Below are positions 56,184 to 64,000 of a stretch of 64,000 nt of DNA, in pieces (position 1 is the first letter of the stretch; each line of letters opens with the position of its first letter). The notes beneath the pieces are model-generated. The model had not been told where the DNA came from, searched no databases, and saw only the letters and a program-made list of their open reading frames with translations. Source of the DNA: Cupriavidus taiwanensis (GTDB taxonomy: Bacteria; Pseudomonadota; Gammaproteobacteria; Burkholderiales; Burkholderiaceae); assembly GCF_900250115.1 (NCBI RefSeq), contig NZ_LT984804.1:124001-188000 (forward strand). The letters are read 5' to 3'. Made by a program: the position numbers and the translations under genes.

Positions 56184-56516
56184 ATGCAGTTGGATTTCAC
56201 CCGTGCCCCGATGCCGGGTACCGATAGAGCGCGGCGACTGACGTCAACGACGTCAGCCACCGGCTCGGCGCCGAAGCCCGGGCGGCGCAAGAAAGAGGTC
56301 GCCCCGCACTGGGAGCGCGGCTACCGTTCGCACTTCTACCGCAACGAGCGTGGCGACAAGCTTGGTGAAGTGCGCCTGTCCGAGCGCGGCGAGCTTCCCG
56401 TGGTCTACCACTGGGCCGCCGGCAATTATTCCGGCGCGGAAGGCTCGCTGGCCCACGCCCGTGCGCGCGTGGAAGAGACCATCGGTTTCGGCATGCGCCA
56501 GCTGTCGCTGTTCTGA
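56184..56516 (+). CDS. Conserved hypothetical protein (110 aa)
   Basis: Unrecognised family. A low-complexity N-terminus ('RARRLTSTTSATGSAPKPGRRKK') leads into 'HWERGYRSHFYRNERGDKLGEVRLSERGELPVVYHWAAGNYSGAEGSLAHARARVEETIGFGMRQLSLF', an alternating, aromatic-rich segment that looks folded. ATG at 56184 preceded by AGAGGAAG. No partner gene; it follows the array. Possibly a DNA or RNA binder from its charge, but that is speculation. Confidence 0.7.
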   Translation: MQLDFTRAPMPGTDRARRLTSTTSATGSAPKPGRRKKEVAPHWERGYRSHFYRNERGDKLGEVRLSERGELPVVYHWAAGNYSGAEGSLAHARARVEETIGFGMRQLSLF

Positions 56517-56747
56517 GCAGGATCTTCGCCGGTGCCGCGACCGCCGGCACTGCGACCCGTCCGCGCCCACCCTTCGCGCGCGGTGCCTTCGCTTCTCCCC
56601 TGATCTTCCCCAGTCGTTTCTGCAGTTCCCGAGCGTAGCCTACAGCCGGCGCGGTTCTAGCCAGTCCGGCAAGCAGACCCTTGATATCCTCGCAAGCGAA
56701 AAGCGTAGCGTGCTGCGTGGCCGGCGCGCCCTGGTCCCGCCTGCCCG

Positions 56748-58727
56748 TTATCGACGCAAGGCCGCCGGGATCCCGCGGATGCCGGCCCGCATCGACGCCA
56801 GCACCTGCGCCTGCGTTTCGGCCGGCAGGTTGCCGTAGCGCAGGCTGACATAGGCGGCGCTGACGGCGGCGATTGCCTCGCCGGCGCGCGGCAGCTGCGC
56901 GCTGGCCCGCGCCGCGAAGTCCTGCGGGCCTTCGGCAGACGCGCGCGTGCAGCCGTGGCGGGCCAGCACCGCGCAGAAGCGCGCATAGGCCGCGCCGACC
57001 GGATCCGCGGGCGCGCGCCGCCGCCACAGCGGCACCAGCGCCAGCAGGCACAGCATGCCAAGCACGGCCGCCAGCAGCGGTCCGGCACCGGCACTGGTGC
57101 CGAGCGCTTGCAGCAGCCGCTGCTGCCGCGCATGGTCGTACTGCAGCACCCAGCGCTGCCAGGTGTAGACCATGCCCTCATAGGCCCAGCGCAAATCCTT
57201 GAGCCATGCCGGCTGCCGCGACGGACGCCAGTCAGCGGCTTCGTTGCCGACCACCGCATCGAGCCCCTGCTCGATGCGGCTGGGCGCGACCGCGCTGGTC
57301 GGGTCCACGCGTACCCAGCCGCGGCCCTCGAGCCAGACCTCGGCCCATGCATGCGCATCGGACTGGCGCACCACGTAGTGGTTGGCCATCGGGTTGTACT
57401 CGCCGCCCTGGTAGCCCGTGACCACGCGCGCAGGCACGCCGGCGGCGCGCATCAGGAAGACGAAACTGCTGGCGTAGTGCTCGCAGAAGCCGCGCCGGGT
57501 GTCGAACACAAAACTGTCGACCTGTTCGGCCCCCAGCGGCGGCGGGGCGAGCGTATAGGCAAAAGGCGCTGCCGCGAACAGCCGCAGCGCGGCCTGCACG
57601 CGCGCGGCGGGATCGGCATGGCGCTGTGCCCATTGCGCGGCCAGCGCGCGCGCGCGTGGGTTGCCTGGCGGCAGGCTCAGTGCCAGCCGCAGCGTGGCCG
57701 GCGGCAGCAATTCCGCCGGCGGCGACAGCGTGGAATGCGTGCGATAACGGATGCGCTGGTCCACCGCCCGGCGCGCCATGAACTCGCCATCGGGCGTGAT
57801 GGCGGCATCCGCGCCGGCGGACAGCGCCTGGCCGCGGTCGAGCACGAACAGCCAGCGCTGCCGGCTGGGCTCCAGCGTGATGCTGATGTCGATGCCGGCA
57901 GTGCCGCCAGTTCCGCCGGTGCCGGCCGTGGGGGCCAGCTGCTGCCGCCGCAGGCGTGAGGGGTGCCAGGTGGTGCCGTCGTATTCCCACAGTACCAGCG
58001 CGCGCCAGTACAGCGCGGCCGCGGGCAACGGCGCGCCGGCGATTTCGGCACGCAGGGCGATTTCCGGCGAACGGATCAGTTGCCCCACGCTGCCCGGGCG
58101 CATGGTGTCGCTGATGCCGGTGGTGCCGCTCGGCGCGGACTGGGGCAGCTGCCACAACGGATGCTCCAGGCGCGGGAACAGCACGAACAGCGCCAGCGCC
58201 CACGGCAAGCCCAGCAGCGCCATGCGGCCCAGCAGCGGCCAGATCGCCAGCCGGCTGCGCGCCTCCGGGTGATGCAGCAGCAGCCAGTTGCGCAGTACCC
58301 AGGCGCCGATCGCCAGGCTGTACAGCGCCAGCCAGAACGGCTGGTCGGACAGGTACAGCGTCAGCAGCAAGTAGAACGACAGCTGCGTGACCAGGGTCGC
58401 GTCCGACAGCGCGCGGCATTCCAGCAGCTTGAGGATCACGAAGGCGCCCAGCAGCGCCACCGCGAGCTCGCGCCCGATGCCGCCACCGTCCTGCCACACC
58501 AGCGCACCCGCCACCAGCAGCACCAGCATCGCGGTGGTGCCGAGCATCCAGCGCGACGGCAGCGGCGCCCGCCGCCGCCACAGCAGCCAGCGCCACGCCA
58601 GCAACAGCACCAGCAGCAGGCTGACCGCCACGGGCAGCGTGCGTGCCTGCGGTGCCAGCACCAGCGCCAGCTGGCCGAGCAGCAGGCCGTGGTCTTCGTG
58701 CCGCAGCGGCCGGGGCGCGGCTTTCAT
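56748..58727 (-). CDS. DUF3488/transglutaminase-like membrane protein, TgpA type (659 aa)
   Basis: N-terminal six-helix DUF3488 membrane region (about 10-200), then a large periplasmic transglutaminase domain with catalytic Cys in 'RRGFCEHYASSFVFLMRAAGVPARVVTGYQGGE', His in 'SDAHAWAEVW' and Asp in 'VRVDPTSA', and a C-terminal helix followed by a cytoplasmic DUF4129-like tail. As in TgpA, linked to MoxR and DUF58 genes. ATG at 58727 overlaps the DUF58 stop (ATGA). Confidence 0.9.
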   Translation of the reverse strand: MKAAPRPLRHEDHGLLLGQLALVLAPQARTLPVAVSLLLVLLLAWRWLLWRRRAPLPSRWMLGTTAMLVLLVAGALVWQDGGGIGRELAVALLGAFVILKLLECRALSDATLVTQLSFYLLLTLYLSDQPFWLALYSLAIGAWVLRNWLLLHHPEARSRLAIWPLLGRMALLGLPWALALFVLFPRLEHPLWQLPQSAPSGTTGISDTMRPGSVGQLIRSPEIALRAEIAGAPLPAAALYWRALVLWEYDGTTWHPSRLRRQQLAPTAGTGGTGGTAGIDISITLEPSRQRWLFVLDRGQALSAGADAAITPDGEFMARRAVDQRIRYRTHSTLSPPAELLPPATLRLALSLPPGNPRARALAAQWAQRHADPAARVQAALRLFAAAPFAYTLAPPPLGAEQVDSFVFDTRRGFCEHYASSFVFLMRAAGVPARVVTGYQGGEYNPMANHYVVRQSDAHAWAEVWLEGRGWVRVDPTSAVAPSRIEQGLDAVVGNEAADWRPSRQPAWLKDLRWAYEGMVYTWQRWVLQYDHARQQRLLQALGTSAGAGPLLAAVLGMLCLLALVPLWRRRAPADPVGAAYARFCAVLARHGCTRASAEGPQDFAARASAQLPRAGEAIAAVSAAYVSLRYGNLPAETQAQVLASMRAGIRGIPAALRR

Positions 58728-59752
58728 GCGTGTTGCGCTGCGCGAACTGGGCCGGGACGCTGTGGCCACATGGCCAGCGCCTCGAGGCACGCGCGCCGGT
58801 GGCTGGCGCCGCGCGCCGGCGCCAATTCCATGCCGGGCAAGCGCAGGCCGATCTCGACTTCGTCGCCGGCGGCAAGCAGCCATGCGCACAGGCGCGACAG
58901 CCGGGCCTCGGGCTCCATGCCGGCGGGCAGGGCGTGCCAGTCCAGCCAGCGCGCCGGCTGCCCCGGCGGGTCGCCGGCGCGGCTGAGCCAGCGGCCGGTG
59001 CGTGCGCTGTGCTTCCAGGCGATGCGATGCAGCGGGTCGCCGCTGCGGTAGCGGCGCAGCTGGTCGATGCCGCCTTCGCTGCGCGCCGCGCTGGCGGCAG
59101 CGTGCGCGCCGTCGCCATGATCCGGGCGGTGCGCCGGCGGCGGTGGTGGGGCGCCGGGCTCCGGCGCGGGGTAGACCACCGTCGACAGCTCCAGGTCCGC
59201 ATGGCTCCAGACCTGGAACAGGCCGAACGGAAAGCGGCTCGCGATGGTCACGCGCGGCAGCTCCAGGCGGCCCCGGCGTGGCGCCGGCACGCGCAGCGCC
59301 AGCATGCCGCTGGCATTGGCATCGAGCGTCAGCGTCGCGGCAGCGACTTCCGGCATCGCCGGCACGCGCGCCTCGATGCCAATGCGCGCGTCGTCGCCAC
59401 GGCCGTCGACGCGCACATGGAAGGTCGCGTCCTGCCCGGCATGGACCGCCGCCACCGGCCCCGCGGCCACGGCGAGGTCGAGCAGGTTGCGGTAGGCCAG
59501 CCACATGCATGACATGCCGATGCCGGCGAGCATGAAGGTCAGCGCAAAACCCAGGCTGATGTTGTAGTTCAGCGAGGTCATCAGCATCGCCGCCAGCACC
59601 ACGGCAAAGCCGACCCCGCCGGGCGTGGGCAGGATATAGAGATGGCGCCGGTCCAGCAGCACCACGCCGCCGGCACCGCCGGCGGGGCGCCGGCTGGCGG
59701 CTCGGCGAACCAGGGGTGGCGTGCCGCCGAGCAAGCCCTTGCGCGCCGCCAT
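58724..59752 (-). CDS. DUF58 domain protein (342 aa)
   Basis: DUF58 protein with a Trp/Pro-rich start, two hydrophobic helices (about 45-90, 'GGVGFAVVLAAMLMTSLNYNISLGFALTFMLAGIGMSCMWLAYRN') and the 'YRSGDPLHRIAWKHSARTGRWLSRAGDPPGQPARWLDW' segment typical of DUF58, here without a full VWA domain. Partner of MoxR and TgpA. The start at 59752 lies 5 bases past the MoxR stop. Confidence 0.88.
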   Translation of the reverse strand: MAARKGLLGGTPPLVRRAASRRPAGGAGGVVLLDRRHLYILPTPGGVGFAVVLAAMLMTSLNYNISLGFALTFMLAGIGMSCMWLAYRNLLDLAVAAGPVAAVHAGQDATFHVRVDGRGDDARIGIEARVPAMPEVAAATLTLDANASGMLALRVPAPRRGRLELPRVTIASRFPFGLFQVWSHADLELSTVVYPAPEPGAPPPPPAHRPDHGDGAHAAASAARSEGGIDQLRRYRSGDPLHRIAWKHSARTGRWLSRAGDPPGQPARWLDWHALPAGMEPEARLSRLCAWLLAAGDEVEIGLRLPGMELAPARGASHRRACLEALAMWPQRPGPVRAAQHA

Positions 59753-59757
59753 GGCGC

Positions 59758-60684
<927 letters not shown>

Positions 60685-60947
60685 GTGGGACCTCGGCGCA
60701 GAGCCTGAAAAAATCGCGGTGGATGCAGGAATTATCGGGCAAAGACCAGCGCATTGTAGCGGCGCGCACCGCGGGCGCGACCGTCTGTTGCCGTACGCAG
60801 GCGGCCGCTGGCCCGGCGCGGCGCGCAGGCTGCGGATGCGGCGCCTGCGCCAGACGGCGCCGGTTCTGGCATCATGAGCCTGTCGGGCCACCGCGGCCCC
60901 TGTTCCTGTTTTCGCCTCTTTGCGCGGCCTTGCGCCGCACCTCTGCA

Positions 60948-61769
60948 ATGACCTCGCTGGATCCCTGCGCCGACCTGCCCGCTTCCACCCTGTCCGCCGA
61001 TGCCGGCGCGCTGCCGCGCCTGGTGCAGGCCTTCCATGCCAACGGTTTCGTGATCCTGCGCGGCTTCGCCGACGAGCCGGCGTGCGCGGCGCTGGAGGCG
61101 GTGACGCGCCAGCATCTGGCCGCGGCGGTGCCGCCGGTGGAGTTCGAGGCCGACCTCGGCTATCCGGGCGCCCCGGCCACGCGCGATGCCGCCGGCGGCG
61201 GCACGGTCAGGCGCCTGCGCCAGGCATACGGGCGCGATGCAGTGTTCCGTCGCTGGGCCAGCGACCCGAAGCTGGTGGCGGTGGTGCAGGCCTTGCTGGG
61301 CGAGCCCGCCCGCATCACGCTGGCGCACCACAACTGCGTGATGACCAAGCATCCGCACTACGGCAGCCAGACCGGCTGGCACCGCGATACCCGCTACTGG
61401 TCGTTTGCGCGGCCGGAACTGGTCACGGTGTGGCTGGCGCTGGGCGACGAGGACGAGCGCAATGGCGTGCTGCGCGTCATCCCCGGCTCGCACCAGGCCC
61501 GGCTCGAGCCCGGTCAGCTGGACCCGGCCGAATTCCTGATCGAAGCGCACCCGGCCAGCCAGCCGCTGCTGGATGCCGCGCAGCCGCTGGCGCTGCACCG
61601 CGGCGACGTGCTGTGCTTCGACAGCCGGCTGTTCCACGCGGCCGGCCGCAATGCGTCCAACGCGGTCAAGCTGTCGGTGGCGTTCGCTTATTTTGGCGCC
61701 AGCAACCGTCCGCTGGACGGCACGCGCTCGGCCGAGTTCGGCAGCGTCGAGCTGCCTGCCGTGGGCTGA
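60948..61769 (+). CDS. Phytanoyl-CoA dioxygenase (PhyH)-family protein (273 aa)
   Basis: Fe(II)/2-oxoglutarate oxygenase of the PhyH family: 'GWHRDTRYWSFARPELVTVWLALGDEDERNGVLRVIPGSHQARLEPG' gives the HxD metal pair and 'DSRLFHAAGRNASNAVKLSVAFAYF' the distal His and the Arg that binds 2-oxoglutarate. ATG at 60948. Stands alone between the MoxR operon (divergent) and an IclR gene (convergent). Substrate unknown. Confidence 0.9.
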   Translation: MTSLDPCADLPASTLSADAGALPRLVQAFHANGFVILRGFADEPACAALEAVTRQHLAAAVPPVEFEADLGYPGAPATRDAAGGGTVRRLRQAYGRDAVFRRWASDPKLVAVVQALLGEPARITLAHHNCVMTKHPHYGSQTGWHRDTRYWSFARPELVTVWLALGDEDERNGVLRVIPGSHQARLEPGQLDPAEFLIEAHPASQPLLDAAQPLALHRGDVLCFDSRLFHAAGRNASNAVKLSVAFAYFGASNRPLDGTRSAEFGSVELPAVG

Positions 61770-61785
61770 TCCGGCGCGGCTGCGC

Positions 61786-62625
61786 TCAGGTGCGCAGCCC
61801 GACCAGTCCGGAGATCTTTTCGGAAGCTTCCAGCAGCGGCGGCAGGAAGCGCTCCAGCATCTCTTGCGCGCTGGTGCGGTTGGCCTGGCCACTGATGTTG
61901 ATGGCGGCGATGGTATGGCCGGCGCGGTTGCGGATCGGCGCGGCCAGCGACACCAGCCCTTCTTCCAGCTCCTGGTCGTTCAGGGCCCAGCCGCGCTGGC
62001 GGATATCGGCGACGATGGCCTTGAGCGCCGCCACGTCGGTCACGGTGCGCCCGGTGCGCGCGCGCAGGTCGGTGGCGCGCAGCACGCTGTCGAGCTCCGG
62101 CTCGCTCAGCCCGGCCAGCAGCACCCGTCCCATCGACGAGCAATACGCCGGCAGGCGGCTGCCGATCGACAGGTTGATGGTCATGATCTTGCGCGCCGGG
62201 ACGCGCAGCACGTAGACGATCTCGGTGCCGTCGAGCACAGAGATCGAGCAGCTTTCATGGACCTGCTGCGACAGCGTCTCCATGATCGGCTCGGCCAGGT
62301 TCCAGAACGGCATCGAGGTCAGGTAGGCGAAGCCCAGGTCCAGGATCTTGGGCGTGAGCCGGAACAGGCGCCCGTCGGCCTGCACATAGCCCAGCCCCAC
62401 CAGCGTCAGCAGGATGCGGCGCGCGCCGGCGCGCGTCAGGCCGCTGGCCTGGGCGATTTCGGTCAGGGTCTGGGCCGGGTGCTGCGCGTTGAAGGCGCGG
62501 ATCACCGACAGTCCGCGTGCAAAGGACTGCACATAGCTGTCGCTCGGCTTTTCGGGCGTGGCGGCGCTGTCGGCGGTCGGCGATGCTGGCGGCGGGGTCT
62601 GGCGGGAATCGGTGGAACTGGCCAT
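61786..62625 (-). CDS. IclR-family regulator of the PcaR/PobR type (279 aa)
   Basis: HTH domain with 'SYVQSFARGLSVIRAFNAQHPAQTLTEIAQASGLTRAGARRILLTLVGLGYVQADGRLFRLTPKILDLGFAYLTS', which matches the PcaR/PobR/PcaU subgroup that controls aromatic-acid catabolism, and an effector domain with 'LSIGSRLPAYCSSMGRVLLAGLSEPELDS'. ATG at 62625 follows a Ser/Pro-rich N-terminus. The adjacent minus-strand MFS gene upstream may be under its control. Confidence 0.92.
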   Translation of the reverse strand: MASSTDSRQTPPPASPTADSAATPEKPSDSYVQSFARGLSVIRAFNAQHPAQTLTEIAQASGLTRAGARRILLTLVGLGYVQADGRLFRLTPKILDLGFAYLTSMPFWNLAEPIMETLSQQVHESCSISVLDGTEIVYVLRVPARKIMTINLSIGSRLPAYCSSMGRVLLAGLSEPELDSVLRATDLRARTGRTVTDVAALKAIVADIRQRGWALNDQELEEGLVSLAAPIRNRAGHTIAAINISGQANRTSAQEMLERFLPPLLEASEKISGLVGLRT

Positions 62626-62752
62626 CTGCGTAGCCCGGCGCGGTTGGCCGGATTGGCACGGAAAGGCCGAAAGGGTAGAGCAAATGCCGGCATTGCGCCA
62701 GTACCGGGCCCGCCCAGGCCCGCACAGGGCCGCGGCGGCCGTAACCCCGGCC

Positions 62753-64000
62753 TCAGCGGAAGCTGCGCTGCACCAGCACGAACACTGCCCCGGCCACGCA
62801 CAGCGCGGCAAAGCCATGCAGCAGGTCCATGCCGGCCAGCAGCGTCGCCTGCCGGTCGACTTCCTGAGAGAGTTTGGCCAGTCCGGCCGCGGACAGTGCG
62901 TCGGGCATCTGCAGCACCGGGTTGAAGCGGGTGATGTGCTCGACCAGGTGAGTGCGGTGCTGCGCCAGGCCGTCCTGCATGAAGACGCTGGCGAGCCCGG
63001 TGCCCATTGCCGAGGCGATTTGCTTGCATACATTCTTGAACTGGTAGGCGTGCGAGAAGTCCTCGACCGGCACATCCAGGTAGGTCATCGACGCCACCTG
63101 CACCATCAGCAGCACCGGGGTCAGCCCCTCGAGCAGCACCACCGGCACCAGCGCGTAGTCCGGCGCACCCGGCATTAGCTGGTGCGACAGCAGCATCGCC
63201 GCGCACGCGTAGACGACAAAGCCGATCGCGATCACGCGCCGCTTGCGGAACACCAGCGCCATGCCCAGCGTGATCACGATGGCGCCGATGGCGGAGACCG
63301 TGCCGCTGGTCGACAGCAGCATGCAGGTGGTGCGGAAGGTCAGCCCGAGCCCGGTCTGCGTCAGCGTCGGCAGCAGGAATGACCACGCCGACGACAGCAG
63401 GTAGTAAAGCGTGTAGAAGCCAAGGCCATACAGGTACTGGCGCCCGGCCAGGCGCGAGAAGTCGATCCACGGGTCCGGATGCCGGGACAGCCGCCAGCCG
63501 CTGAAGGCAAACAGCGCCACGCCGCAGAGAGCGGCCAGCGGCATCTCCAGCGAGCTGAAAAAGCGCGTGTAGCGCATTTCCTGCAGCGTATGCAGGAACA
63601 CCAGCGCGCCCAGCGCGGCGGCGATGGCGGCGGGCCAGTCCAGCGTCGACACCGGCGGGTGCGGATCGCGCGGCGCGCGCGCGGGGTAGGTCAGCGCCAC
63701 CGACAGCAGCACCGGCAGCGCAATGCCGGCCTGGAACAGGAACACCGCCCGCCAGCCGATATCGTCCAGAAAGATGCTGGTCAGCCAGGGCGTGATCGCC
63801 AGCATCGAGAACGAGCCGCCGCCGAAGCGCAGCATCAGCGGGGCGCGCTCGGCCGGCGTCGACACCAGCTGCACCAGGATGCGCGAGGCCGCGAACAAGC
63901 CGCCCGCGCCCAGCCCCTGCACCGCCTTGCCGGTGATCAGCCCGGCCGGGCTGGCAAACTCCGCGCAAATCAGGGAGCCGGCGATGAACACCAGCAGCGA
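62753..64000 (-). CDS. DHA2-type MFS drug/solute transporter, N-terminus beyond window
   Basis: 415 residues are visible, lacking the first helices, which lie past base 64000. EmrB/QacA-like 14-helix architecture: 'GLITGKAVQGLGAGGLFAASRILVQLV' (helix 3-4 with motif C-like 'GGSFSMLAITPWLTSIFLDDIGWRAVFLFQAGIALPVLLSVAL'), 'GLGFYTLYYLLSSAWSFLLPTLTQ' and C-terminal helices ending 'AALCVAGAVFVLVQRSFR'. Probably an exporter of small toxic compounds or an aromatic-acid permease. Ends 128 bases before the IclR gene. Confidence 0.88.
   Translation of the reverse strand, partial: SLLVFIAGSLICAEFASPAGLITGKAVQGLGAGGLFAASRILVQLVSTPAERAPLMLRFGGGSFSMLAITPWLTSIFLDDIGWRAVFLFQAGIALPVLLSVALTYPARAPRDPHPPVSTLDWPAAIAAALGALVFLHTLQEMRYTRFFSSLEMPLAALCGVALFAFSGWRLSRHPDPWIDFSRLAGRQYLYGLGFYTLYYLLSSAWSFLLPTLTQTGLGLTFRTTCMLLSTSGTVSAIGAIVITLGMALVFRKRRVIAIGFVVYACAAMLLSHQLMPGAPDYALVPVVLLEGLTPVLLMVQVASMTYLDVPVEDFSHAYQFKNVCKQIASAMGTGLASVFMQDGLAQHRTHLVEHITRFNPVLQMPDALSAAGLAKLSQEVDRQATLLAGMDLLHGFAALCVAGAVFVLVQRSFR

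Overview
The window looks like a GC-rich betaproteobacterial replicon, most probably Cupriavidus (Ralstonia eutropha/necator/taiwanensis group). The clues are an acoXABC acetoin operon preceded by acoR, several 'Bug'-type solute-binding proteins without a linked transporter, many LysR/IclR/GntR-controlled catabolic loci, and a Burkholderiales-like 16S sequence. The density of accessory catabolism and a stand-alone second EF-G gene would fit a secondary chromosome (chromid), but that is inference. I saw no insertion sequence, prophage or CRISPR array.

Layout. 1-5 kb: the tail of a LysR gene, a RidA-like deaminase, a creatininase-family amidohydrolase and an MFS permease with a divergent LysR regulator, a 36-residue small membrane or secreted protein, and an isochorismatase-like hydrolase. 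5-7.5 kb: a Fur-box-preceded, translationally coupled trio DUF3649-PepSY-DUF3325 (iron uptake accessory). 7.5-16 kb: a 1492-residue hybrid kinase with two kinase cores and three receiver domains, a PRC-barrel protein, a second EF-G and a NarL-type response regulator. 16-23.3 kb: an aldarate (glucarate) locus with a GntR regulator, glucarate dehydratase, two Bug proteins, ketoglutarate semialdehyde dehydrogenase and 5-dehydro-4-deoxyglucarate dehydratase; both promoter regions carry the same GTCAT-N3-ATGAC operator. 23.6 kb: a DedA-rhodanese fusion. 24.6-31.5 kb: one co-directional cluster (frameshifted IclR, OPT transporter, class V PLP enzyme, PepE-like peptidase, porin, DUF1177) behind two tandem palindromic operators; it looks like an uncharacterised uptake and degradation route for a peptide-like or other small substrate. 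31.6-36.4 kb: a large membrane patatin, an intact IclR paralogue and a luciferase-like oxidoreductase.

36.6-44.6 kb: acoR, a sigma-54 promoter, acoX, acoA, acoB, acoC, an AhpD-like protein and a lipoate ligase, which together form an acetoin dehydrogenase module including the enzyme likely to lipoylate it. 44.6-47.1 kb: a DUF3047 protein, a glycosylase-like hypothetical and an OsmC protein. 47.4-52.9 kb: a complete rrn operon (P1 promoter, boxA, 16S, tRNA-Ile, tRNA-Ala, boxA, 23S, 5S, terminator). 52.9-56.5 kb: a GIY-YIG protein, ohr-ohrR peroxide defence, an HtrA protease, a striking 12-bp periodic palindromic array and a small conserved-looking protein. 56.7-60.7 kb: a MoxR-DUF58-transglutaminase operon. 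60.9-64 kb: a PhyH-type dioxygenase, an IclR regulator and a truncated DHA2-type MFS transporter running off the window.
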